Positions 11,403 through 23,146 of a DNA stretch of 64,000 bases are shown here, one piece after another. The notes beneath the pieces are model-generated. The model was not told the origin of the DNA, searched no databases, and was given only the letters and a program-made list of their open reading frames with translations. Made by a program: the position numbers and the translations under genes. Within the stretch, counting starts at the first letter, position 1; each line of letters opens with the position of its first letter. The DNA comes from Cavia porcellus (lineage: Eukaryota > Chordata > Mammalia > Rodentia > Caviidae): the NCBI RefSeq assembly GCF_034190915.1, contig NW_026947485.1, positions 32,997,519-33,061,518 of the forward strand, read 5' to 3'.

Positions 11403-12415
11403 GTGAGGGCTTGAGCTGCCCACTTCAGATGCATGCACATCTTTGCAGCTCAGTGGGTATAGCAAAAATACCTACTGTGTGCCCACTGCCCTGCAGCTTA
11501 TTCCTAGTGCAAAGAAATATAGCAGACCCTTGTCTCCTGCTGTTAAGTTTGGGGCCATGTGGTCAATAAACTCTACATGAAAGAAACAAGTGTCACTTGT
11601 GGTTGGAGACTTTTAGGGCATCAATGGTTCTGTATGCTCTCTCTTTCTTTCATGGTGAGCCTTTAAAAACATCAAGGTCATGAGAGACAAAGAAAGTTTG
11701 AAAAACTGTCATACACTGGAGAACACTAAGGGGACATAACTCAGTGAAAATATAGACTCCTGGATTGCATCTCACAACAAAGAAAAGACAGTTGAGGAAA
11801 AACTAGCCAAATTTCAACAATGTTTGGAATTTGGTTTATGGCATTATGTTAGTATTAACTTTCTGTTTTGGTAATTGCATTGCAGCTATGGAAAAAAGAA
11901 TTATTATGCATGTGGCCAAACTTTCCACAAAAAAAAACTAATCATTATGTCCTGCAAAAATGTACTTACTTAAAAAAAGAAAGTGTAGATATAATGGAAA
12001 CTTGGGTGAAATGTATCCTGGAAGTCTGTTACTTTTTCAAATGTTGCTTTGTAACTATAAAATTATTTTAAAATAAAACATTAAATTTATATGTTCTGTA
12101 TTCCTAGGGTTTATTTGTTGGATTAAAAACACACATACAAAAAGATTGGCTTATATATTTTCTTCTAAGTATTATAAATTGTCACTCTATCATTTTGGGG
12201 GATATTACTTGTCAAAAATAAAATGACAACCTGATTTTCTTTCCCTTGCCATTGATTTGGTCTTTTTGTCTGAATATGCAAAAGATGTTCCATTTTTAAA
12301 AATTTGATAAAATTCCCATATCTTAATGTTGATCATTCTGAATAAATTTTTCTGACAGTGTGTCCTTTAAATATGGAATATTAAATTTTGAAATTTATTA
12401 TTCTAGTAAAGTTCT
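11402..12415. other. Unassigned sequence
   Basis: No gene or recognised repeat. Contains poly-A-rich short runs and an ORF of 67 codons (11868-12071) with no recognisable motif. Confidence 0.4.
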
Positions 12416-12890
12416 TCTTCTCCCCAACTTTTCATTTAAAAGAGTTCTAAATATTCAGAAAAATTGAAAGGATAGATAGAAGAGTGAACATCTATATATA
12501 TTTCATCTATGTTTACTAATTGTTAACATTTTCATTGCTTTGCTTTATATCTTTTGTATGTGTACTATGAATTTATTTATATTTGGTAAAACTTTTTGAG
12601 AGGAAGTTGCTGATGTGATAACCTCTCATACTATAGTTATATTTCATCAGGAATCTTTTATAAGCAATGATATTCTCCTACTTATCTCAAAATGATTATT
12701 GTATTACATTAACATTGATAAACATTTTTTCTAATACATCATACTCAAATTTCCTCATTCAACAGTACCCTTAATAGCTTTTTACTCCAATCTAGGTTGC
12801 AATAATCACACATTGTGCTTGGTTGTTGAGCTTCTTAAATTTTCTTTAATCCAGAATTGTTCCTGCAACCAGACAGGATTGAGTCATTGA
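12415..12890. mobile_element. Ancient L1-type repeat
   Basis: Order AAAAATTGAAAGGATAG, TTTACTAATTGTTAACATTTTC, TTTTGAGAGGAAGTTGCTGAT, TTAATAGCTTTTTACTCC, AATCACACATTGTGCTTGG and TTTAATCCAGAATTGTTCC matches a widespread ancient mammalian L1-associated repeat. Exact subfamily and orientation are not certain. Confidence 0.55.
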
Positions 12891-13049
12891 AAATGCTCAG
12901 GATTCTACAGAATGTACTCGCATAGGGTCTTAGGAAAGCAGAGGGTACAGCACAGCAGGAGAAAGACAGCAAAGACAAACACTGAAAGGGTCTGAGACCA
13001 GGCCATGATGTCTGGGCTTGTTGTTCATGTTGGATGTGCTTCACCTTTA

Positions 13050-13190
13050 GCTCCTAAATCACCAAACTTTGTGAGCCTGAGGCAGGAAAATTACCACAAA
13101 TTCGAACCCACCCTAGGCTCCACAGTGAGTTCAAGTTCAGTCTGAACTGTATCACTGTCCATGTCTCAAATAACAGCAAACAATTTTTAG
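13050..13190 (+). repeat. Diverged B1-like SINE
   Basis: GTGAGCCTGAGGCAGGAAAAT, then CCTAGGCTCCACAGTGAGTTC and ATGTCTCAAATAAC follow B1 order with heavy divergence. The first ~30 bases are missing. Confidence 0.55.
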
Positions 13191-14160
13191 TCAATCAAAA
13201 GTATGAAATTATGTCTTTAAAATTAAAGAAACCAACACAAAACATCAGCTAAAATAGTTAATTATCTAGGTTTTCTCTGCTCCTTTTGTGGATGAAAGAC
13301 CTGCCACATCATTGCCTGTCAATCTGATCCTTCAGAAGAAGAAAGACTCTGCCTTTGAAAACTGTCATTGTATGAAAGTCTGAAAGACAGTATCAATATT
13401 TATTAGGGAACGCATACCCATTCTGTCCTGTTGTATCATAGATTTTCAGGACAGCTAGCTATGCTACATTCCCTAAGCTTTTTTCAAGGACTGGGTTAAA
13501 ATTAAAGCTGTCAGCTATTCCTTGGGAGGAAAACCAAGTTGCAGTTACTCTTTTGACTGATTTGTCTGCAGAAGGACAGCAGGTTTTTTTTTTTTTTTAA
13601 ATCTCTACTTAACAAAGTATTTCTTCTTCTATTTCTTTTGTTTTGCTTGTCCCTGTGGTTCCTGGTGGTTGGGATCTGAAGGCTGGAAACACTGGCTGTT
13701 TTTCCTGCAGCTCCATTCAACCAAACTGAGGTGGACAAGGGAGTAATGCACTGAGTGTAGGGTGAAACACAGCGATCTCTCTGAACTGTATAGGAAAAAA
13801 ATAATACATTGTGACTGTAGGCAAATTTCTCTTTTTAAAGTGAGTTTTGGGGGAAGGATAGGGTTAGCCAAGGATATAAATGGAAGCTGCATGTCCATTT
13901 AGGAAAAGAAAATGACTCCATGTAGATGGAAATGAGTACTAGAACAGATTTTAAAAGCACTAAGATGGCATCTCTCTAAAAGACAATGCAGTAATGAGTC
14001 AACATCCAAGTGTGTTGAGCTGTGCACTAACTAGGTGTGATTCTTATTTTGGAGTCCCTGAGACTTTTCGAGGAAGCAGCATAGCATGTTTGAGTTGTTG
14101 AATGAACTAAGGAGTGAGTGGATGGATTGAATAGAACAAGGTGGATGCTGACTGCTTAAG
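13190..14160. other. Unassigned unique sequence
   Basis: No recognised repeat. Two overlapping minus-strand ORFs (13511-13738, 13629-13898) have no motif and no intron/exon context. A T12-type run lies near 13585. Confidence 0.4.
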
Positions 14161-14164
14161 GTAC

Positions 14165-14522
14165 TTTCCTCATTGCTGAGACACACTACAAATACTCACT
14201 TATACAGATAATGGGGGAGGGATTTATTTTAGCTCACGGTTTAAAAGTTTTAGTCCATGGTTGGCATGTTCAAACACAGATGTGGCATGGTGGAGAGACC
14301 TGCTGTGGAGGAAAGTTGTTCATGTCGTGGTGGCTAGGAAGCAGAGAGAAAGCGAGAGGGAGAAAGGAGGAGCAGGGAGTGAGATATACCATTTCAGGTC
14401 ACACTCCCATTGACATGCTCCCACCACCTCCTTAGGGCAAATCAGCTATAGTGCCCCCACAGTCTAATCACCTTTCAAATATATGAGACTTCATTTAGAA
14501 GTTTAGATCTAGACCATAACAG
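14165..14522 (-). mobile_element. MaLR-type LTR, antisense
   Basis: Plus-strand order: TTTATTTTAGCTCACGGTTT (antisense end), GGCATGGTGGAGAGACCTG, CATTGACATGCTCCCACCAC, GTCTAATCACC, and GACCATAAC at the end. The purine-rich centre (AGAGAAAGCGAGAGGGAG) is typical of these LTRs. Confidence 0.65.
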
Positions 14523-17362
14523 TGATGTTCCTCTGACCTTTTTCAAACTGATTTGTGTTCAGACTGAATTATTGCTCAGGTGAACTCCCTGAGTACCATA
14601 ATGCAATTTTGAAGCAATAAGGGAATTTTGAAGCAATAAGGGAAAATTAACTTTCAAGAAGGAATGGTTGAGGCTGTGAACTTACCCTATGGCTGCTTCT
14701 AAATATTTGAAGTCTGAATGATTAAAACTGAGTGTCAGCTTATAGATGTGCACGCATTCACTGCTCATTGTTGGAGGAGCATAGAAATGGATGTGATTCT
14801 ATCCCTGGTTGAACTGTCTGAACTCTCTTATGCTGGAAGGATAACGAGGTGATTCCACATGCTTCTAAAAGGCAAACTGGGAATGATGATGGTAATTATC
14901 AGAGAGGGAAATTTTAGCTTCATAGGAAGAATAGGGTCCTTACACATGGACCAATCCCAAACTGAAAGAGGCTTCTTAGGATGACAAGGCTTTCTGTGGT
15001 CATTTCTGAGTGGTTTGCACAACAAGGAGGCCTAGAGGTCACATGATTAGTATTCTGGGAGAAACAGAGATATCCTGGGCAGGGTTGTCTCAGTCCTCTT
15101 TCCCTCTCTTAATCTGTATGTTTTAGGATCATAAAATTGGAGAGAAGAAAGAAAACAGAGAGGAGCCAAATAATAAAGGGGTAATAAAAGCATAAATTAT
15201 ATTTATTAACTTTTATGGAGAACATTTCAGTTGCTTGGGAATGTCTAGCAGTATAGATCTTAGGAAGGGATAAGCTCTTATCTCTTGTTCCTGGTTGAGA
15301 AAGCAGAGCTGAAGTACACTGCAGATGACCTAGTATCCGAGACTGGGCTCCTTCTCTGTCCTTCAGATTGTGTGGCCTTGGTTATACACACCTTGTTTTA
15401 GCTCTTAATTTAGACCTGCACTGTATGACTGCCAGGAAAAATACTCGCAATGACTTTTGAAAGTGTGTTTAACTTTGCTGCCATTGGTATTAGCTCATAT
15501 GGATGTGTATGAAATGTTATACAACTGAGATTTTGGGAATCACTGTGGAAAATCAGTTAGGGCAAGAGTTTGCAGCATTGAGTCTATGTGTAAATTTATG
15601 CATGACTATGCAATTGTGACTCTATCAAGAGAGCCTGTATCTTCAGTTGGGTTCTCAAAAGGATGACCCATAATCTCACAGTAGTTTAAAGCATACTGCT
15701 TTAAACTCTCCAGCAGCTTCTGTTCTGAGAAAAGGGACTTCCCTGATAGAGACATTTATTCACAACCAGGAATCCACTACTTTAAAACAGAACAAACAAA
15801 ACTTTAGCAATTGAGGTTATTAAACCAATTCATTCTGCATGTGGGGGCCGTCTAGATGGAACTTGTTGGAAGTCACTTTACTAGGTGTTGCAGACCTTTT
15901 GTGAGGAAGTATGTACGGGTTATTTCTTTCTCCCTAAAGGAAGCAGGAATGTGAGCAGAACACCAGAACTGACTTGGATGGGGAAAGTGGGGATTGTTTG
16001 CTGGGTTTTCTCAAGCACCCCTTCCCTAGGCTTTTGCAATATTAAACAGTGGAGTCCCTGAGTGATCATTTTCTTCCCACAACACTGCATTTTTACTGCC
16101 TGTGGTCCTGGCCTAACATCCCCAAAGATTGCATGCCAGCAGAAACATAAGCAACAAAATGGAAACCAGATAGATCAAAAGTAGTCAGATTTCCAAGCAG
16201 AAAAAAAATCATCTCTGTTTCTGAGCATACAAAGACACCCTTACCATTCTTGCTGAATGATTCTGGTGCCAGATAACTGCAGGAAAATAAAGCTCTCCTT
16301 GCATAATAACCACATGCTCATTTGTGCTATCTGTTGAGATGGTTCTTTGGCAGAAAAACTTTCACAGAAGCTTTTGGGAGAAGGGAGGGGTTGTTTTTAT
16401 TAACTAGTTTTATATTAAGTATTTAATGATCACATTTCCATATTTATATTAACACTACATAAAATAAAAATTCTACTTTGCCTTTTTATTAACAGTTCAT
16501 TATCTTACGGAGAAAAAAAGAAATAAAATCAAATACACTAGTGAAAAACTTATTTTGATTCAGCTTTTTTCCCTCTTGCTTAAGGATGGACAGTTCCTTT
16601 GCTTAAGTATTCATCTCTACCCTAAATTAACTTGATATATGTACAGTTTGTAAACTGCTTTAATATTTATGTATCTTCTAATCTTATGAAATACATATTT
16701 GCTCAGAAAAAAACTCATTTTGTGAGCAAAACATTGCATTAGGTGATCATGCAAAAATTGGCCAAATGAAAAGATAAGTCTATATTCATCTGAACAGGGT
16801 GGCTAATTAACATATTTTGGGGTCCCTCCTGGACATGCCGCTGGATGATGGAAAGATGATGGGGCTCATTGTGAACATCATCTCTCAAAACAAATATGAG
16901 ATGAAAAGTACAGTCCTGGTGTGAGGGGACAGACAGTAACACTGTGTACCAAACCTAGGGCAAGAAGGACAAGACCTGAAGTGGGCAGTACTAACTGAGA
17001 GCTTCTGTCTCCACCATTTCCCTATGAATACCACTATTTATGTTCTTGCTTGAAATCTGACAGTGTATTTTTCTTTTATATATATATATATATTCTGAAT
17101 GTTAGATTTTATTCCAGAAATGCAAAGTATCAGAGGAAAGACTACACGTAAAGATCACATGGTAGGGTGACATTTCCACACTAGACAAGGGGTCATTGTG
17201 TCTTGAAAAAGGTGAACAGGAAGTTCTAAAGGAAAGGTGAGAAATAAGGCTGAGCATAATCCAGGATCAGATCTTGGAGGGTGTTGTAGCCATAGAAAGT
17301 CAATTTATCTCATCCTTTCAGTGAGTTGGAAACTATTGGTGAATTGTAAGCAAAGGAAGTAT
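14522..17362. other. Largely unique non-coding stretch
   Basis: Nearly 3 kb with no gene or repeat that I can name. Short features: a direct duplication of TTTTGAAGCAATAAGGGAA near 14606-14645 (period 19), and (TA)n at 17077-17092. ORFs here are under 70 codons and featureless. Confidence 0.45.
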
Positions 17363-17375
17363 ATTATTTATGATT

Positions 17376-17720
17376 TTTTTATTTTAAAGGGAATAAAATA
17401 AAAACCATAACAAAATAAAGGCAATCAAAATAAAACAACAAAAGCAATACTGGACTTCAAAACAAGATAATGAGAAATCAACAATGGTTACCATATTCCT
17501 TTTGTAATCTTTAAAATAGCTGTCTAGACCATCAGACATAATAAAATCAAACAAAACAAGACAGAGTAAAACCAAACCAAACAAAATAATGCAGATGACA
17601 CAGGACTTCAAAACAAGGTAATAGAAAATTGACAATAGCTGCCATAATGCCTCTTGTTATCTTAGAATAGCTGTTCAGACCATCAGACAGACATGTAAAA
17701 TTAACCACATAATATAAGAA
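17376..17720 (-). repeat. 3' UTR tandem units of half-L1 copy 2
   Basis: Two units with period about 152: TACCATATTCCTTTTGTAATC near 17488 and GCCATAATGCCTCTTGTTATC near 17640, each preceded by GGACTTCAAAACAAG. The minus-strand ORF at 17384-17635 (Phe/Leu/Cys-rich) is a by-product of T-rich DNA. Confidence 0.8.
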
Positions 17721-18059
17721 CTAAATTGCTTCTTTATTCAGTTGTTATCTTTTTAGAAATTTCCACTGTGCGACTTCTAATTTCTGCTATGTCTGTGTCT
17801 CCTGAACTTGTTTTTGTGGGTTGGAGTTCTGAGATTATATTTTGCTCTTTTGTCTTGATATTTTCCTGTGTTTCTCTCAATCAGCCCACTGCTGCATCCC
17901 AGTGTCTCTTGCATTGGCGTGTGTCTCTTGTCCTTGGAGTAGTGGATTGAACTAACCACCTGAGTTCTTCCAATCTGGGGTTCCTGAAATGATGAAGAGG
18001 CATGGGGTGGTGGTTTATCAATGGTCCCCTGATGCCAGAGGGGCTTTAGGGTGTGGCTT

Positions 18060-18300
18060 CTACCTATTAAGTCCATTTGTTCACAGGTTTGGTTCAGCCT
18101 TGATATTTCTTTATTGATCTTCTGTCTAGTTTGATCTATCTATGACAATGGGGTATTGAGGTCTCCTGTTACAACTGTATCATTGCTCATTTGATTTTCC
18201 ACGTCTACCAATAACTGTCTTACATAATGTGTGCTCCCATATTAGGTACATATATAGTTATGATTGTTATGACATTTGTGCTGTCTCCAGCTTTCTTATT
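18060..18300 (-). pseudogene. L1 ORF2 endonuclease fragment in copy 2
   Basis: Minus-strand translation contains IYVPNMGAH near 18230-18255 and GDLNTPLS at 18143-18166, then a stop and Q-K-I-N-K-E-I followed by C-E-Q-M-D. These match the L1 ORF2p apurinic-like endonuclease motifs (usual forms Y-A-P-N-x-G-A and G-D-F-N-T-P-L-S). It is the only ORF2 enzymatic sequence found in this family here. The reading frame is broken and the upstream catalytic half is missing. Confidence 0.8.
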
Positions 18301-18329
18301 GACCCAAATAAATCTTGTGTTACTGTTCT

Positions 18330-18830
18330 TTGCTTAATTTTGTAACTTATGGATTGATTTCTTGTGGTCTTTTGCTATTTTTGAGATATTTTTCTTTTCA
18401 TAATCATTAGCTGCAATTCTGTCTTCAAGATCTGAAATTCTCTCCTTTCCTTCATTCAATCTCATGCATATACATTTATGGAGGCTTTAATCTCTTGGAT
18501 CTCTGTTTGGATCTATTTCATGGATTCCACTTCTCACCTATGTTGGACATTTTTTGTTTTCAACTTTTTCTAAGTTCATCTATTCTTTTATTTGTGTCTT
18601 CTCTCATATCTTTGATTTTAAGCATCATTTGTTTCCATACCTGAGAGATCATTTTACCTGCAATCTTTTCCACTTGATTTCTCACTTCTGTTGTTATTTC
18701 AGAAAGTTCTAGTGTTTGACTTTCACCTTCATCCATCTCGTTGAATTCCAGGTCTGTCCTGGGTGGGGTGGGGATCTTGGGCCATACTCTACCTCTGCAT
18801 CTTGTCATTATCCTTCTCTTTTTGTTTAAT
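18330..18830 (-). pseudogene. L1 ORF1 N-terminal/coiled-coil remnant in copy 2
   Basis: The minus-strand ORF at 18560-18808 begins MTRCRGRVWPK and runs into a charged segment (for example MLKIKDMREDTNKRIDELRK). After frame breaks, ERISDLEDRIAANDYEKKN follows near 18375-18440. This is the ORF1p coiled-coil region and aligns with the equivalent part of copy 3 (DRISNLEHRL). The RRM-like and C-terminal domains are absent; the text passes straight into endonuclease sequence at about 18300. Confidence 0.75.
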
Positions 18831-19249
18831 TTTATCTTCTATGTAGATGCCTTTCAATCTTATATGGTTCTACCATTAGTATTGAGGCTTCTCTAAAAGA
18901 GGAATGGAGACGTCCCTTCCTCAGGGATATCCTCCGAATATAGTTGGTTCTTTATAGCTATCCCAAGAACCTACCTTATTCTGGTGTTTACAGTTTTCTG
19001 ATAATGTTCATGTTATATCCTAGAGATGTGCTGGGAATAGAGTTTCTCTTGGCCTCTGGATGTGGGGGCGGGGACTGGTCTTCTGTCAGTGGAGTTCTCC
19101 AAAGTCCAACTGCTGTCTTCTTGTTGCTGCTTCAGATGCTTCCATGTTACTAGCCTCACTGATTACTTTGCTCTCAAATGATATGTGTGCATTTGTGCAC
19201 TAGGCTATTGTCCTGGGTTTTGTGGTTCCCATCACTCTTACACTCTTAA

Positions 19250-19395
19250 AGTTAGCCCTGCCACCCAGGCTGTGGGTAGTAGGGGAGGCCTGAAGCACAA
19301 ACTCACTTTCTTCCAGCCAGTCCTCCTTCTGGGATATAATGGAGCGCCATAGAGCATGAACTCACTGTCTTCCAGCCAGCCCTGCCATCTGGAAT
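19250..19395 (-). repeat. 5' UTR monomers (~60 bp) of half-L1 copy 2
   Basis: Three near repeats start at AGCCCTGCC (19254), AGTCCTCC (19319) and AGCCCTGCC (19378), periods 65 and 59. Between them lie AGCACAAACTCACTTTCTTCC and AGCATGAACTCACTGTCTTCC. Tandem promoter monomers are known in several rodent L1 5' UTRs; that role here is inference. Confidence 0.65.
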
Positions 19396-19404
19396 GTGCT
19401 CCAT

Positions 19405-19745
19405 TATCTATGATTAATAGATGGTGGTCAACTTAATTACTTGAGAGGCTAGAAATTTGATTGGCTTGAAAGCCTCCATTGGCTCAGGGTATTAGTAAAG
19501 CACATTTCTAGGTGTGTCTGGGTGGTTCATGAATGTAAACATGGGGACTGTATCTCTGTTTCCTGAATGCCATGAGTTGAAGAGCTTTGCTCCACCACAC
19601 CCTTCCACCATGATATTTCTGCTTTAGAGCTAGTGATCAGGGACTAAAACTTCTGAAATCATGAGCCAAAATAAATCTCTCTTCCTTTAAATTGTGTGTG
19701 TCAGGTATTTTGTTCTAGTGACAAAAAACTGACTATTCCAATATC
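19405..19745 (+). mobile_element. MaLR/MT-type LTR, sense
   Basis: Order GTTGAAGAGCTTTGCTCCACC, CACCCTTCCACCATGATATTT, AACTTCTGAAATCATGAGCC, AAAATAAATCTCTCTTCC (AATAAA near 19670) and ending near AAAACTGACTATTCC follows the R/U5 side of these LTRs. The half-L1 copy 2 inserted at or next to its 5' end. Confidence 0.65.
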
Positions 19746-20420
19746 TGACTCACATTTCAGCAGAAATACTTTGGCTTCTGTATGGAAATGGAATGGACCA
19801 GGACAAGTGGAAGCAGAGAAATTTGAAAGACTTCTGCTGTAGATCTAGGAAGAAACTGTGGTAACTTTTGAAGGTGATGATTAAATGGATAGAAGGGGAC
19901 ACTGAAATATCTATTATGTGTTGAGCTGGTAGTTTACTAACAGATTGAATGCCAGGAGAGGAAACAAACATGCTCAGAGATTTTTACATGAACAACTAGA
20001 AATATAGAGTTATCATTTACTAAAATGAGGAACAAAGGTAATAAACTGTTGAAAAATCAAGAGTTTAATGATGGGTGTGGTAAGTATTCAATGTTAGGTA
20101 TTAAAATAGAGACCCTGAGTTAGAAGTTAGTTGTATGGGCTGGCAATTATGGGTGAAGGTCAAGGTTGTGCATATCTTTGAGAGTACTAACATTCATATG
20201 AGTCACAGAAATATGTGGCTCTGTATGTTAATAGTGAAGAAAAGGTTTCCACTTCTGGGCAGATCTCAGCAACTTCTATTATTTAGGTGTTGGCAAAACT
20301 AGGGGGAGCCATGAAAGGAGACAGCAAAAATGGCTAATGAAATAGGTGGAGAACTATGTTGTTTTATGGAACCAAAACAAAAAATGGTTCCAATGGGATG
20401 TAATAACCCTGACAAATACC
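19745..20420. other. Unassigned sequence
   Basis: No gene or clear repeat seen. Short ORFs only. Confidence 0.4.
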
Positions 20421-20890
20421 TAATAGGTTATTCAGATTGTGAACAGAAAATAGGCATTTATATTTGGCAGTGTGATTACTGGCACCTCTGATGAGAGCAA
20501 TATGGTGGTACTTACTGGCAATAACTATGCATAGACTTAATCCTGGAAATTTCACATATGTGTATAACTCAGAGGAACTCTCCAATAGTCACATGGAGAT
20601 ATTTATTAGGGTTTTCATTGGAGCAAATAATATAGCAGCAAGGGATTGGAAGCCACTCAGAGGTCAAACAACAGGGAAATGATAAAGCATGCTTTATATA
20701 CAGAATGGAATACAATTCAGCAGCCAGATATATTGGGCTAAATTATACATAGTGTCTGAATAAATTTTAAACAATGTTAAGTTAAAGTAAAGAAAAATGT
20801 TTAAAGAGCTAGAAACAGTAATGCTTGTTGCAAGATACTCGTATAACATAAGTTTTAAAACGATAAAGTCAAAATTTGTTTGGAGGCCAG
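20420..20890 (+). mobile_element. Ancient L1 3' fragment, sense
   Basis: Order GAATGGAATACAATTCAGCAG (about 20703), preceded by AGCAAATAATATAGCAGCAAG and AACAACAGGGAAATG, is the sense ORF2-end/3' UTR order of old L1. Followed by an A-rich decayed end. Confidence 0.6.
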
Positions 20891-21349
20891 GTTATTATTT
20901 TTTTAACTAAGAACTCAATGAACTTGTAATATAGGAATAATCACATAATAACAAAAAGACTCAGGAGATAAGCCAAAAACAATGCTTTCAATAAGTTTCT
21001 GGAGAATGAGAAAGTGAAGCCACTCGATAGTCAAAATGAAGCAGGCAGCTACAGCCAGAACACCAGAGAGCACTGGTCTGTAGGACAGAGACACTCAATT
21101 CCATCAGAATTGAGGCTGATCAGCCTGAGTGTTGGAATAGAGTTAATTGAAAGTCTGCCTCATGGTTTCTTAATAGAGACTCTGCTGGCATTTATCCTGG
21201 ATAAACCTTCTTTAAATGAGGTAGTCTTGTGTATTATGTACTGTTTGACAACACTGGTCCGTCTTGTTAAACGCTAGTCATCATGATTTCCAAGACATGA
21301 TGCAACTAAAAATTCCCTTGTTCTACTTTGGATTTTAAAAGCCCTCAAA

Positions 21350-21695
21350 AGCCAGTGTATTAAAGGCTTGGTCCTTACTTGGTGCTATTGTAAAGTGGTG
21401 GAAGCTGAGAGGTATGACTCAGGAGTAAGCTTCATGTCATGGTGGGTGAACCCTTAAATGGGACTGTGGGACTGCAGTCTCTTGCTTTTATTTGTTTGTA
21501 TTTTCTTCTGCTCCCTGAAATGATTTTTGCTGTGTGCCGTGCCGTGACATGTTGCCTCACATAGGCCTAAAAGCAATGAGGCCAACCAGTAATGGGCTGA
21601 ACCATTTGTGATGGATAGCCTAAAAGAAGACTTTTCTCTCTATAAGTGGATCATCTCAGGTAATTTTTACAGTAACAGAAAGCTGACTACCACTA
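21350..21695 (+). mobile_element. MaLR-type LTR, sense
   Basis: GTATTAAAGGCTTGGTCC, TTGTAAAGTGGTGGAAGCTGAG, GTCATGGTGGGTG, GTGCCGTGACATG, AGCAATGAGGCCAACCAGTAA, GGGCTGAACC and AGAAAGCTGACTACC follow the standard order. Solitary LTR. Confidence 0.7.
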
Positions 21696-22255
21696 TCCTA
21701 CTTGTTTCCAAATACAAGGTAGCACTGTCTCCTTTTAAGACTGTCACTGTACTCATTTCCCTTCTACAGGGAAACAGCTCTTGGAAATTAAGGGTCTATT
21801 TGCTGAAACTAAAATCCATTAGTAAAATTAAAAGATAAAGTTAAATAAACTTTCCATGACATAAATGTGAAGAAAAAAAGAGATAAAAAAGACTTTATCA
21901 TTCTTAGAAATGCAATATCTTATCACTACTACTTGCATAAAATACTTCTATAAACAAATATTAACATGTCCATCTCTTTATTGATAGAAATAAATTAATG
22001 CAAGTCTGTGTTGAAAGAAATTCTTCATGTAATTGTTTTGAATATGTATTAATTATTTTCTTGTCCATGTAAAATATGGATTTAGGATCACAGGTACTCC
22101 TTCTGCTTTGGTATTTTGTGGATAAATTCATCTCCTGGAAATTTATCCCATAATTTTTTGGCATAAAGGCTAATGATCATGGATATGTCAAACTGTCATT
22201 TATTCTCTAGAATATTTCTATTAATGAATTAGTAATTTTAATTTTGAGTTTTATT
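21695..22255. other. Unassigned AT-rich sequence
   Basis: No recognised feature. Runs of A/T only. Confidence 0.4.
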
Positions 22256-23146
22256 AAATTGAACAATGAGTGCTTAACAGGAAAAAGTCATAGAAATAAA
22301 GAATTGAATTTTTAATATTTACTGAGCACTTATAAAAATCAAAATTTTCAGCATCGACTGGTTTTTGGTGTACAAAGTCTAGAAAAGAGCAATAGAAATA
22401 AATTACTAACTGCAGTACAATGAAAATACCAATAGCAGTCTACAAAAAAATCTTCATTTCAATTATTACACCTAAGACAGTCTTCATACATGACAACAGC
22501 ACCTTCCACGCATGTATCACTTATAGTGACCGCACATGTGTTTTATTTTCCTGGCCTTTTAGTAGGACATACTTGATATTTTACCGGTCCTGTTGTTTTG
22601 TTAGGAGGTTCTTCTTTTTCAATGTATAATAAGCAGAAACATAAATTTCAATAAAATAAAGTAGTAAATTCTCAGTATGTGCTATCCATTTAGAATAAAC
22701 ATTTTCATGTTAACTGTATATTTGCTTACAAAAGCTAAAAGTCAAGATCAGAAATAAATTCCTGTATGAACTACAATGAAAATACCAATAGCAGTATACA
22801 AAAAATCTTTACTTCAATTATCATGTGAATAAGAAAATGAGCTGTCAATAAAATAAAATATCAAATATCTAATGAGTGATTGGAATAGATTTCAAAATTT
22901 TCATGACAGCTGGATACTTTATTACTGAACCTAAGAGATAACATTAAAAATACAAATCTATGTCAGTTACAATATAAACACAAACAAAAGTCTACCATAG
23001 AAATAATATTTGCTTCCACACTCAAGGCAGTCTTCATACATGACAATTGCGTGCACACACCTTGCTTACACTGACAGCACATGTGCTTAGCTTTCCCTTC
23101 CTATGTGGCAGGCCATTCTTGTCAGATCTTTCTTGTTATGCTTTTT
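22255..23146 (-). repeat. Tandem copies of a piggyBac 3' end
   Basis: Units share three blocks in order: R (AACAATGAGTGCTTAACAGG-like), Q (CAATGAAAATACCAATAGCAG) and P (CAGTCTTCATACATGACAA ... GCACATGTG). Block R-Q-P lies at 22260-22610, R-Q without P at 22625-22830, and R-Q-P at 22850-23140. A further R-Q-P at 26255-26610 is continuous with the transposase relic. Block P encodes, on minus, a cysteine-rich stretch ending V-M-Y-E-D-C-L-x-C. So the transposon's C-terminal zinc-binding module and 3' flank are repeated about four times (period roughly 350 bp), and the array was later split by the half-L1. Confidence 0.75.
23130..23146. repeat. TSD of half-L1 copy 3 (left)
   Basis: TTCTTGTTATGCTTTTT, matching TTCTTGTTATGTTTTTT at 26221-26237 with one mismatch in 17. 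The T-rich sequence fits the L1 endonuclease preference. Both copies lie in the piggyBac array. Confidence 0.85.

Larger units (their letters stand above)
17376..19402 (-). mobile_element. Half-L1 element, copy 2, with imperfect TSD
   Basis: Flanks ATTATTTATGATT (17363-17375) and ATTATCTATGATT (19403-19415) differ at one of 13 bases and fit a target duplication, so this looks like a complete insertion of about 2.0 kb on the minus strand. In element order it holds: 5' UTR with ~60 bp monomers (19250-19395), ORF1 remnant (18330-18830), an ORF2 endonuclease-like scrap (18060-18300), an unassigned stretch (17720-18060) and 3' UTR tandem units (17376-17720). No reverse transcriptase sequence is present. 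L1-type elements retrotranspose via target-primed reverse transcription; this copy could only have moved in trans. Confidence 0.75.

Noticed and set aside
22255..23146. CRISPR-like or satellite array
   Set aside because: Units are long, degenerate and contain piggyBac C-terminal coding traces.
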